Origin: Candidatus Cellulosilyticum pullistercoris
GTDB lineage: Bacteria; Bacillota; Clostridia; Lachnospirales; Cellulosilyticaceae
Assembly (NCBI GenBank): GCA_018883705.1
Contig: JAHLFQ010000005.1
Span: 1 to 26,268, forward strand
Reading direction: 5' to 3'
Length of the DNA stretch: 26,268 nucleotides
A model generated the notes under the pieces. That model searched no databases. It was not told where the DNA came from and saw only the letters and a program-made list of their open reading frames with translations. The translations under genes and the position numbers were made by a program. Of the stretch, positions 14,799 through 22,392 are shown one piece after another. Positions within the stretch are counted from its first letter, which is position 1, and each line of letters opens with the position of its first letter.

Positions 14799-17135
14799 TT
14801 AAACGTTATATTTTCTTAATTTCTCTTGAACTTCAGAAATAACTTTTTCTTTTTCTGTCCCCATTATAATCTCTACACCTTCCCATACATGATTAATAGC
14901 ATATATATGGAATTTATTATTTTTAACAGCCTCAATCACTTCAGACGCAAGAAGTAATTCTTTTGTATTCTGATTTGGAATGATGACACCCTCATCTCCA
15001 GATAACCCTCTTTGCTCACATACCTTAAAAAAGCCTTCTATCTTTTCATTAACTCCCCCAATAGGTTGTATTTCTCCAAATTGGTTGATAGATCCTGTTA
15101 CTGCAATATTCTGCTTAATAGGCCTTTCAGATAAGCTAGATAAAATAGCATACAGTTCTGCACTAGATGCACTATCTCCATCAATAGGTCCATAGCTTTG
15201 TTCAAAACAAATATTACAACTTAGTGATAATGGAAACTCCTGTGCAAACTGATTTCCCAAGAAACCAGTAATAATATGAATTCCCTTAGTATGGATAGAA
15301 CCACTTAGTTTGGCTTCATTTTCAATATCTACAATACCTTGCTGACCTCGATAAGTTGTAGCTGTAATTCGAATAGGCCTTCCAAAAGTTAACTCGCCAA
15401 TATTATAAACAGCTAATCCATTAACTTGCCCTATTCTTTCCCCTTTTGTATCTAATAGATAAGTTGCATCATTAATAGATTCATCTAATCTTTCTTGTAA
15501 ATAGCTTTCGTATTTTTGTCTTTTCTTAATGCCTTCTTCGATATCTTTAGCCTCAATTTGTCCTTTTGCATACACTTGTGCTTCTCTTAAAATATCAATT
15601 AATCTGTCTATATTTCCTGGTATCCTTTTAGGATGGTCTGTTTGCCTATTTCCAAGTGATACTAATGTTAGTAGTCCTTCAGTACTTACTGGTAAAATGC
15701 CCTCTTCTTTTGAAATGCCTTTAATAACTCTAGCAAGTTGTTCAATCCGTTCTTTATCACATCCTATTTCTTCTTTCATGTTTACCTTTATTTTAAAGAG
15801 TTCCTTAAACTCTTCATCATAACTAGATAAAACCTCATAAAATTGCTGGCTACCAATCAAAATAACCTTAAGATGAGCTTTCATCTGTTCTGGCTTAATG
15901 GGACGTACTAATGAAAGGCCAAGCTCTTCATTTCCTTCAACACGAATCGTTCCTGTTCTTAAGACACGTTTTAGATTTTGCCACCCATTCGCTCTTTCAA
16001 GTAGTTCTTGCATATGCAAGATGAGATAACCACCATTTGCATAATGAAGCAGTCCTGGTCTAATAAGCGTATAATCGCTAGATATCATGTTGTTTTCTGT
16101 ATCTAATAATATCTTTCCAGTTAAACTTAGTTGCGGATAATCATAGTCGTTAATTACAGGTGCACCTTCTTCATTAGGTAGACATACTAAATTTAATCCA
16201 TAGTTTCTTACTAGCTTTTCTCTGCCTTGATCTATTAAAAGAGAAGCAATATCTTTTTTTGCTTCTAATTGTGAGCTTTCACTCCGTACAATCATTTGTA
16301 AATGTTCTAATATGTCTTGTGCTAGATCATTTAAATAGTTCTGCACTCTAGGATACTGTTCATACTTTTCCTTTAGTCTCTTGATAACAGCACCTATTTC
16401 TTTTAGTACCACTTCTTGCTCTACTTCATCATACATTTCAAGATAAAGCTTTTCTTGTTTAACTAATTTAGCAATCAAATCATCTGCGTATGCCTGAACC
16501 AAGATGATTTTTTCCATCAATTCATTTTGCTGCGCTAATGGTAGCTGTAAAAAATCCTTTTTACTAATCACTTTTCCCTCTTGATCAAGTGGTGCAAAGT
16601 GAATCCCTTCATTATATTTCTTAGAAATCATTTGATATTCTTGAGCTTTCTCCTCAATTTCAAGAAAGCATTTCTCTTTGATAAGCTCAAATTCTTCTAT
16701 AATGGTATCTTGCTTACTTCTTACTTCTTCAGTTTCTAATAAGAGTGGAATATCATTTATAATAAATGCACTTAATTCCTCTAAATCTTCTTGTAGCATC
16801 CTAGCATCTTTTGTTCTTAACTCGACTAAAAGAGGTTCTTCTGGATGATGAAAATTATAAATATATCCAGCTGCCATGGGTGTGCTTTCCGTTAAAGCCA
16901 GGCTTTTTACTTCATTCATTATAACCTGATCTATTCTTCTATTATTAGCTTCGCAAATATACATATTATATCCATTACTTTTTATTCTCAAGCCTCTTCT
17001 AATAGCTTCAAATGCATCCTCTTGACCTAATATCTCATAGGCAGATTCAACTTCATCTGTATTTGCAAAAGAAAAATCAGAAGGTTGGTAGGAATGATTA
17101 AGATCATCCCAGCTCAGTTCTTTATTGCTGTTCAT
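14799..17135 (-). CDS. Lon-family (LonB/LonC-like) protease with degenerate ATPase motifs
   Basis: A 778-residue protein of the COG1067 Lon group. The C-terminal Lon proteolytic domain (about 560-770) keeps the Ser-Lys dyad: S655 in DGDSAS and K698 in GGVNEKIEG, 43 residues apart as in E. coli Lon. The N-terminal half aligns by its landmarks (GQEDAFEAIRRGLRIKSNGYN), but where the Walker A loop belongs the sequence reads CEANNRRIDQ. The Walker B region, LLHYANGGYLILHMQELL, has His where Asp is expected. A coiled-coil insert lies at about 130-290. ATP hydrolysis is therefore unlikely. LonC-type proteases are known to work without ATP, which fits. AGGAGG precedes ATG 17135. Substrates are unknown. 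It is transcribed alone. Confidence 0.9.
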   Translation of the reverse strand: MNSNKELSWDDLNHSYQPSDFSFANTDEVESAYEILGQEDAFEAIRRGLRIKSNGYNMYICEANNRRIDQVIMNEVKSLALTESTPMAAGYIYNFHHPEEPLLVELRTKDARMLQEDLEELSAFIINDIPLLLETEEVRSKQDTIIEEFELIKEKCFLEIEEKAQEYQMISKKYNEGIHFAPLDQEGKVISKKDFLQLPLAQQNELMEKIILVQAYADDLIAKLVKQEKLYLEMYDEVEQEVVLKEIGAVIKRLKEKYEQYPRVQNYLNDLAQDILEHLQMIVRSESSQLEAKKDIASLLIDQGREKLVRNYGLNLVCLPNEEGAPVINDYDYPQLSLTGKILLDTENNMISSDYTLIRPGLLHYANGGYLILHMQELLERANGWQNLKRVLRTGTIRVEGNEELGLSLVRPIKPEQMKAHLKVILIGSQQFYEVLSSYDEEFKELFKIKVNMKEEIGCDKERIEQLARVIKGISKEEGILPVSTEGLLTLVSLGNRQTDHPKRIPGNIDRLIDILREAQVYAKGQIEAKDIEEGIKKRQKYESYLQERLDESINDATYLLDTKGERIGQVNGLAVYNIGELTFGRPIRITATTYRGQQGIVDIENEAKLSGSIHTKGIHIITGFLGNQFAQEFPLSLSCNICFEQSYGPIDGDSASSAELYAILSSLSERPIKQNIAVTGSINQFGEIQPIGGVNEKIEGFFKVCEQRGLSGDEGVIIPNQNTKELLLASEVIEAVKNNKFHIYAINHVWEGVEIIMGTEKEKVISEVQEKLRKYNV

Positions 17136-17224
17136 ATAATCCCCTCCTCATTCTAATATATTCCTTGAATCGATAATAATTTCATCATTATTACATTTTA
17201 TCTTGTTTTTTTAAATATATAGAC

Positions 17225-17262
17225 AAAAAAGGTACTACAGCTAATCGTGTAGTACCTTTTTT
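17225..17262 (-). terminator. Terminator after the large stalk-domain protein gene
   Basis: A perfect 15-bp stem (17225-17239 with 17248-17262) with an 8-nt loop and a T-run on the minus strand, 44 bp past the stop codon. Confidence 0.88.
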
Positions 17263-17305
17263 GCATTTTTATTATTCTATTTTCTATCTCTATCATCCAT
17301 TTGAT

Positions 17306-19519
17306 TTAGTTATCCCAATAACTTTTTGGAATAAACCCAATGAGTACTGGTGCAGCCGAGCCATTTGGTAGCATATATTCAAAAGTCTTTGTTTCTCCCG
17401 CTTTAATTGTTCCTAAAGAAATAGCCTTTGCTGTATTATTAAAGATGGCTCCTGTTGTTGGAATATTATAAACTCCAATCCCCATCCACTCAATAGCACC
17501 TCTAAAAACATTTGCTCTTGGATTTAATATAATACCCATGTCTTCCTCAGCTGTCATGGTTATGTAATAAGATACACCATAATTACCTTTATTTTGGGCT
17601 GGTTCATTGGTTAAAGCATCATATCCCTTTACCCATTCTTCTTCACCGGTTCCAATAAGTAACTTCGTTGGCTTTGTCCCATCTAGATTAAGTGTATAAT
17701 TAATGGCAATCTCACTAAAGGTTCCTCGTGGATGTACGGCTTGTAACAAAAACTCCATGCTTGACATATTATTAATTGTACTTCCTGCTGATACGGCTGC
17801 CATAGTAAAGGTTACTTCCCCTGTTGTTGATACATCCATCAAACCCGAGATACATGTTTCTTGTTGCCACTTCGTACCTGAATCATAAATGTAACGTCTC
17901 TCACCAGGTTGTAATACCATTACTTCATCTTCACTACCTACTAGGTAATCATAAAGTAACTTTTGCCCTACATATAGTACGTCTGTAACAGGCCCTTTAA
18001 TTACTTTATTACTTAAAGTTAATGTAACAGGTGTTGTTGATGTATTTTCAGCGACAATAACAAGTCTTTTATCTCCCCCTACTACACTAGCATTACTAAA
18101 ACGATTAATATGATGCATGAGAATTCTACCTTTTCCATTGATCATATCTCTATATAAAATGCCTTCCCTAGATACCTCTTCAGGTGAATCACTCATCAGC
18201 ATCCTACCTGCTACAGTCGATTGATGTATGATTTCTGCATCCTCATAATCTCTATAATTGAATTCTTGGTAATTATCAATAATGTCACCAATGTTCCCTT
18301 GTGTAAAACGATAACTTAATTCTTTCTCTAAAACTTGCTTCGTAATATGTACTGTTGTTTCGTAAATTTCACTTCTATTACCATATTCATCATCAATTTG
18401 AAGTGTAATTATATAAGTACCTTCTTTAAATAATGCGTCTGGCCTGCCTAATATTGCCTCTGAAATCTCTTCCTCCGCCTGGCGATATGTCCATTTTTCA
18501 TTTGTAATACCTTCCCAGCTTTCATTATCATAAAAATACTGATATTTTATTTTCTCTCCTTGTGCATAAGTATTACGTTCTGTCCCTAAATAAGTAATCT
18601 TTGGCGCTTCATTAGGTAATATAGTCAGTTCTTTATAAGTCCACTCACTCCAGAAACCATACTGATCTTTTACTCTTAATCCTATCGTATAGATACCTGC
18701 ACTTGGTTTTTTAAAAATATAACTAAGTTCCTTATTTGTAACAGTAGATCCTTCCTTTATAACCTCCCATTCTTGTGCCACTAACTTATGACCATCGGGA
18801 TCATAACTAGAACTTGTTGTAACCACTGTCTGCCCTGCTATATAGGTAGCTTGTGAAAAGTTAAATTTTGCAATCGGTCTGTTATTAATTCCTTTATCTT
18901 TACCCACAATTATAATTTTTTTACTTGAAGCATCATAGTTAACTGTACACCCCAAATAGTCACTCACTATTTTTAATGGTACATAGGTTGTTCCATTTCG
19001 AACTATCGGCGCTCCATCTAAACTAGTTTTACTACCGTTTACTAGTATTGTACGACTTCCAACTTTTAATTGAACCGACATCTCTTCCTTAGATAATACA
19101 CCCTCTTGTTTATCTAAATTCCAATTAAGTGTTGCTTCTAACACCTCATCCACCATAAATCTTAGTGGCAAATAGGTTCTCACATTAATTGAAAGAGGTG
19201 CTGCCGTTAATACATAAGAACTTCCATTCATAGTATATTTCTTAGACCCTAACTTTAAGATGAATTCATCACCCTTAATTATTTCCCCTTCAGTATCCAC
19301 TTCATTTAAAAAGTTATCATTTATCTCTATGGGCTTTTCTTCTATTACATCTATCATGACATCTTCATCTGTTGTAATCGCTTCTTTATCATAATCTTCT
19401 TGTGTTTCCATGTGGCTTTCTATTGTATCATCATTAACTTTTTGCTCTTTCGCAGATATCGTAGCACTACTAGATAATAATGTGATTGCTAGCAACATAC
19501 TTAATAACTTTTTTTTCAT
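17306..19519 (-). CDS. Large secreted stalk-domain protein with PKD-like repeats
   Basis: A 737-residue predicted exported protein. The signal peptide is at 1-23 (MKKKLLSMLLAITLLSSSA...). An acidic linker follows to about 65, then copper-amine-oxidase-N-like stalk modules at about 65-205 (RTYLPLRFMVDEVL, TTYVPLKIVSDYLG). Next are two PKD/Ig-like segments at about 215-300 (SSYDPDGHKLVAQEWEV, GLRVKDQYGFWSEW) and 305-395 (LQIDDEYGNRSE). The remaining 340 residues are a beta-rich region I do not recognise, ending SYWDN. No LPXTG motif or C-terminal anchor is visible; the stalk module may hold it in the wall (inference). Start ATG 19519 has AAGGAG nearby. A sigma-A promoter and a TGTAAT-N5-TGTAAT direct repeat lie upstream. 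The molecular function is unknown. Confidence 0.85.
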   Translation of the reverse strand: MKKKLLSMLLAITLLSSSATISAKEQKVNDDTIESHMETQEDYDKEAITTDEDVMIDVIEEKPIEINDNFLNEVDTEGEIIKGDEFILKLGSKKYTMNGSSYVLTAAPLSINVRTYLPLRFMVDEVLEATLNWNLDKQEGVLSKEEMSVQLKVGSRTILVNGSKTSLDGAPIVRNGTTYVPLKIVSDYLGCTVNYDASSKKIIIVGKDKGINNRPIAKFNFSQATYIAGQTVVTTSSSYDPDGHKLVAQEWEVIKEGSTVTNKELSYIFKKPSAGIYTIGLRVKDQYGFWSEWTYKELTILPNEAPKITYLGTERNTYAQGEKIKYQYFYDNESWEGITNEKWTYRQAEEEISEAILGRPDALFKEGTYIITLQIDDEYGNRSEIYETTVHITKQVLEKELSYRFTQGNIGDIIDNYQEFNYRDYEDAEIIHQSTVAGRMLMSDSPEEVSREGILYRDMINGKGRILMHHINRFSNASVVGGDKRLVIVAENTSTTPVTLTLSNKVIKGPVTDVLYVGQKLLYDYLVGSEDEVMVLQPGERRYIYDSGTKWQQETCISGLMDVSTTGEVTFTMAAVSAGSTINNMSSMEFLLQAVHPRGTFSEIAINYTLNLDGTKPTKLLIGTGEEEWVKGYDALTNEPAQNKGNYGVSYYITMTAEEDMGIILNPRANVFRGAIEWMGIGVYNIPTTGAIFNNTAKAISLGTIKAGETKTFEYMLPNGSAAPVLIGFIPKSYWDN

Positions 19520-19574
19520 TGCATGCTCCTTCTTATGTATTTAGGTTAATATGTCAATTTACGAACTAGAAGTT

Positions 19575-19604
19575 ATTATAGCATGCATGTATGAAAAATG
19601 TCAT
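19575..19604 (-). promoter_or_regulatory. Promoter of the large stalk-domain protein gene
   Basis: Minus strand: -35 ATGACA at 19599-19604, N18, -10 TATAAT at 19575-19580 with TGC before it (extended -10). It lies about 55 bp upstream of the start codon. Confidence 0.65.
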
Positions 19605-19627
19605 TTTACAGTATATATACACTCAAC

Positions 19628-19644
19628 TGTAATATTCCTGTAAT
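19628..19644 (+). promoter_or_regulatory. WalR/YycF-like direct repeat (TGTAAT-N5-TGTAAT)
   Basis: A perfect match to the WalR (YycF) pattern TGTWAH-N5-TGTWAH, on the plus strand. It lies 23 bp upstream of the -35 of the stalk-protein promoter, a position suited to activation. The repeat is inverted relative to the gene. Which regulator binds is inferred. Confidence 0.5.
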
Positions 19645-19668
19645 ATAGTATATTCAATAAATTTCTGC

Positions 19669-19703
19669 AAAAAAGAGGAAATAGTCCAAAACTATTTCCT
19701 CTT
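19669..19703 (-). terminator. Terminator overlapping the rimI stop codon
   Basis: A 13-bp perfect stem (19673-19685 with 19691-19703), 5-nt loop, then a T-run on the minus strand. Two bases of the rimI TAA are in the stem. It closes the tsaE-tsaB-rimI unit. Confidence 0.85.
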
Positions 19704-20139
19704 ACTTAAGTTCACACGTCATAATGACTGCATCTTCTGTAGGATTATGATAATACCCTTTACGTCTAGCAATGCTATTAAAGCCGTGTTTTAAATAAAG
19801 TCTTTTTGCTGCCTCGTTGCTAGCTCTTACTTCAAGATGTATGGCCACAAGTTCTCTCTTTCTTGCCTCAGCTATTAATTGATTTAGAATTAACTTACCA
19901 ATACCTTGTCTATGATAAGATTTTTGAACAGCAATATTAATAATTTCTCCTTCATCTAGCACGTGCCACATGCCACCAAAACCAATTACTTCGCCATCCA
20001 TTTCAGCAACAAAATAACTTGCCACCGGATTTGTCATTTCTTTTTCTATGGCTGCAAGTGCCCAAGGCTCACTAAAACTTTCTCTACTCAGCTGGTAAAC
20101 CTTCTGGGTATCTTTCATTTCCATCTTTCTAACAACCAT
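19702..20139 (-). CDS. rimI: Ribosomal protein S18-alanine N-acetyltransferase
   Basis: A GNAT-fold acetyltransferase of about 145 residues. Acetyl-CoA binding motif A reads IAVQKSYHRQGIGKLILNQL, followed by AIHLEVRASNEAAKRLYLKHGF and the tail FNSIARRKGYYHNPTEDAVIM, which are typical of RimI. RimI acetylates the N-terminus of ribosomal protein S18 and is often encoded beside tsaB. I place the start at ATG 20139 (MVVRKMEMKDTQKVY), which gives the usual length and overlaps the tsaB stop by 11 bp. A longer frame to 20199 would lie wholly inside tsaB. It is third in the tsaE-tsaB-rimI operon and ends at a terminator overlapping its stop. Confidence 0.9.
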   Translation of the reverse strand: MVVRKMEMKDTQKVYQLSRESFSEPWALAAIEKEMTNPVASYFVAEMDGEVIGFGGMWHVLDEGEIINIAVQKSYHRQGIGKLILNQLIAEARKRELVAIHLEVRASNEAAKRLYLKHGFNSIARRKGYYHNPTEDAVIMTCELK

Positions 20140-20839
20140 TTCTCTCACGTTCCTCTTTTTCACGTTCTGCTTGAGACTTACGTAAATAGATAGGTACAAA
20201 TAAAGATGGATCTTCTACTTGTCCTTCTTGATAAAGCTTAGTTGCTACATCAGCTAAAATACTTGCATGCTGTAAATTACAAAAGCTTGGTGCAAAAACT
20301 GCCCTTTCTCCCAGTTCCTCTTTAATTCTCTTTTCATAGACACCAACGCCATCTCCAAGGAAAATAATTTTTTCTCCTCTATCCTTTAAATCAGTTAGAT
20401 AGGCTTCAATATCTACTGCCATATGATCTGTTAGACGCTTTAAAGTTTGCGCTTCCCACTTATAAAGTGCAGTATAAACTTGATTTCTTCTTGCATCCAT
20501 AATTGGACAAATTAAATATTCTGTATAAACCATAGCATGTGCCATGGTATCTAGGGTTGGTACCCCTATAATAGGTACCTCTAAAGCTAATGCTAATGCT
20601 TTAGCTGCTGTGACACCTATTCTTAAACCTGTAAAAGATCCAGGTCCTGAAGTTACTGCAATGGCATCTACTTCCTCTAAGTTAATATTTAATAATGTCT
20701 TCATATCTTCTAACATAGGCATAATCGTTTGTGAATGCGTTAATTTGTCACAAATGTAATATTCCCCTGCTAATTTACCATCTTTTATATAAGCAACACT
20801 TCCGGCAATCCCTGAAGCATCAATTGCTAGTAAATTCAT
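20129..20839 (-). CDS. tsaB: tRNA threonylcarbamoyladenosine biosynthesis protein TsaB
   Basis: TsaB, with TsaD and TsaE, makes the t6A37 modification of ANN-decoding tRNAs. It is the non-catalytic ASKHA-fold partner of TsaD. The 236-residue product starts MNLLAIDASGIAGSVAY. The family signatures LTHSQTIMPML (about 33-43) and AVTSGPGSFTGLRIGVTAAKAL (about 61-82) are intact, and YLRKSQAEREKEER closes the protein. Its start lies 9 bp from the tsaE stop, and its 3' end overlaps rimI. tsaD is not in the window. Confidence 0.95.
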   Translation of the reverse strand: MNLLAIDASGIAGSVAYIKDGKLAGEYYICDKLTHSQTIMPMLEDMKTLLNINLEEVDAIAVTSGPGSFTGLRIGVTAAKALALALEVPIIGVPTLDTMAHAMVYTEYLICPIMDARRNQVYTALYKWEAQTLKRLTDHMAVDIEAYLTDLKDRGEKIIFLGDGVGVYEKRIKEELGERAVFAPSFCNLQHASILADVATKLYQEGQVEDPSLFVPIYLRKSQAEREKEERERNGC

Positions 20840-20848
20840 TTATTTCAC

Positions 20849-21268
20849 CTACTTTATTGTTATTTTTCTATAGTCAAATCCTTTTTCTAAGTCTTTTTCT
20901 ATGGTAATCCACTTTGCATTTTTGGGGATGACCTCTTCTACATTATTGGCCCATTCAACTAGACAAACACCTTGTCCATAAAAATAATCTTCATAACCAA
21001 TCATCTCAAGTTCATCTTCATCCTCAATACGATACATATCAAAATGATAAAGTGGTTTTTCTGCTTCATAAACTTGTACAATAGTAAACGTAGGGCTTGT
21101 AATAGGCTCTGTAATACCAAGCCCTGTTGCAAAACCTTTTGAAAAAACGGTTTTACCTACACCTAAATCACCAAGTAAACAATAAATATCTCCTGGTTTT
21201 GAGTTTTCCGCTAACTGGTGACCTATTTTAAATGTTTCCTTTTCGCTTTGGGTTTCATAAATGATCAT
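20849..21268 (-). CDS. tsaE: tRNA threonylcarbamoyladenosine biosynthesis ATPase TsaE
   Basis: TsaE is the P-loop ATPase that drives turnover of the TsaBD complex in t6A synthesis. The 139-residue product shows Walker A GDLGVGKT at about 33-40, SPTFTIVQVYE, and LYHFDMYRIEDEDELEMIGYEDYF, followed by LVEWANNVEEVIP. All are hallmark segments of the family. GAGAGGA lies upstream of ATG 21268. It leads the tsaE-tsaB-rimI operon and has a good promoter about 35 bp upstream. Confidence 0.95.
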   Translation of the reverse strand: MIIYETQSEKETFKIGHQLAENSKPGDIYCLLGDLGVGKTVFSKGFATGLGITEPITSPTFTIVQVYEAEKPLYHFDMYRIEDEDELEMIGYEDYFYGQGVCLVEWANNVEEVIPKNAKWITIEKDLEKGFDYRKITIK

Positions 21269-21301
21269 TTCTTTTTTCCTCTCTACACACTCATACTTTT
21301 T

Positions 21302-21330
21302 ATTCTAATACGCTTATTCTAAAGTTTCAA
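21302..21330 (-). promoter_or_regulatory. tsaE operon promoter (TTGAAA-N17-TAGAAT)
   Basis: Minus strand -35 TTGAAA at 21325-21330 and -10 TAGAAT at 21302-21307, 17 bp apart, between the ribU terminator and tsaE. Confidence 0.7.
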
Positions 21331-21389
21331 CTCTTACATTAGTGAGTTCTTTTTCATTTCCTTAAATATAGCCTAAAATAAACGATTTC

Positions 21390-21437
21390 AATCAAAAAAG
21401 TAGTAGTCTCACATCGAGTACTACTACTTTTTTGATT
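21390..21437 (-). terminator. Terminator after ribU
   Basis: A perfect 18-bp stem (21390-21407 with 21420-21437), 12-nt loop, containing A6/T6 runs so that it can act on either strand. It lies 28 bp past the ribU stop. Confidence 0.85.
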
Positions 21438-21464
21438 AGCTCGCTTCATCTTATCTTTCTTTAT

Positions 21465-22064
21465 TTATGCTTGGTGTACTTTAAGATGTTTAATCACCGG
21501 CTGCATACCTTTTACAATAATAATACCTACAGAGGATACAAGCACTCCTTTTAATAAATTAAATGGTGCGATGACATAAAGTAAAAATGTCCATTTATCT
21601 ACAATTCTAGGATTAAGAGCTGCTCCAGCACCAATGCATGCTTCTTCTCCAAATAATGGCATTGTAATGAGGGCATTCGTTATCATACCTGATATAATCA
21701 TACAAATAACACCAATCACCATTCCTATGACTACATTTTTTAATCTACTATTTTTATAAGTACATAATCCAATAGGTAAAACAAAACTTATTCCTACTAC
21801 AACATTAGCTATTTCACCAACTCCTCCAGTAGAAGAATTAAATAATGCTAATAAATTTTTGATAACAACAACTACAACACCTGCAAACGGATTAATAATA
21901 AGTGCAGCGATGACAGCTGGTACATCACCAAAATCAATTTTTAAAAAAGCTGGAAAGATTGGAAGTGGAATTTCTAATACTCTCATTAGCACAAAAGCTA
22001 ATGCACTTAGAATCCCCATCTTCACTAGATTTTGTGTGTTAAAAAGCTTAGATTCATTTTGCAT
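21465..22064 (-). CDS. ribU: Riboflavin ECF transporter substrate-binding component
   Basis: A 199-residue S-component of an energy-coupling factor transporter; it binds riboflavin in the membrane and works with the shared EcfA/A'/T module. About six hydrophobic helices are visible. Family-typical segments are GILSALAFVLMRVLEIPLP, FLKIDFGDVPAVIAALI, NPFAGVVVVVIKNLL and FNLLKGVLVSSVG. The substrate assignment rests on the FMN riboswitch directly upstream together with the RibU-like sequence. AAGGAGG lies eight bases before ATG 22064. A terminator hairpin sits between the aptamer and the start codon, so FMN should stop transcription. The energising module is not in the window. Confidence 0.93.
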   Translation of the reverse strand: MQNESKLFNTQNLVKMGILSALAFVLMRVLEIPLPIFPAFLKIDFGDVPAVIAALIINPFAGVVVVVIKNLLALFNSSTGGVGEIANVVVGISFVLPIGLCTYKNSRLKNVVIGMVIGVICMIISGMITNALITMPLFGEEACIGAGAALNPRIVDKWTFLLYVIAPFNLLKGVLVSSVGIIIVKGMQPVIKHLKVHQA

Positions 22065-22099
22065 CTTAAATGCCTCCTTAAACTATTATTTCTGCCAAT

Positions 22100-22132
22100 A
22101 AAAAAGCAACCCATTCTTCTTTATGGGTTGCT
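22100..22132 (-). terminator. Riboswitch-controlled terminator in the ribU leader
   Basis: A 10-bp stem AGCAACCCAT / ATGGGTTGCT (22123-22132 with 22105-22114, 8-nt loop) followed by a T-run on the minus strand. It lies between the FMN aptamer and the ribU ribosome binding site, so it is the expression platform. Confidence 0.85.
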
Positions 22133-22185
22133 ATAATTCGCTAAAATGTACTCAAAAATAATAAGTTAACTTAGCATCTTATAAC

Positions 22186-22300
22186 TCTTCTACCATCCAG
22201 ACTTTACTGTCGGTCTTGGAATTTCACCAAGTCAGTGCATCATAAGATGCAGTCGCGGACTATCACCGCCGGTAGGGAATTGCACCCTGCCCCGAAGAAT
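22186..22300 (-). ncRNA. FMN riboswitch (RFN element)
   Basis: The minus strand carries the conserved RFN core: TTCGGGGCAGGGTGCAATTC, CCTACCGGCGGTGATAGTCC, CGCGACTGC, then GACTTGGTGAAATTCC and the closing AAAGTCTGGATGGTAGAAG. The P1 stem is ATTCTTC (22294-22300) with GAAGAGT (22184-22190). It senses FMN and shuts off ribU through the downstream terminator. Confidence 0.97.
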
Positions 22301-22328
22301 TTGATTACTCTTTTATTAAACTGTTTTT

Positions 22329-22357
22329 ATTATAATCCAATTAAGTTTAGATTTCAA
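22329..22357 (-). promoter_or_regulatory. ribU promoter (TTGAAA-N17-TATAAT)
   Basis: Minus strand -35 TTGAAA at 22352-22357 and -10 TATAAT at 22329-22334, 17 bp apart, directly upstream of the FMN aptamer. The 327-bp gap 22065-22392 is thus filled by promoter, aptamer and terminator. Confidence 0.8.
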
Positions 22358-22392
22358 TAATAATTTAACACTTTGTCAATTTTCTATTTTAC

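Noticed and set aside
19702..20199. Longer rimI start at 20199
   Set aside because: The extra 20 residues lie inside tsaB and do not resemble RimI; ATG 20139 gives the normal N-terminus.
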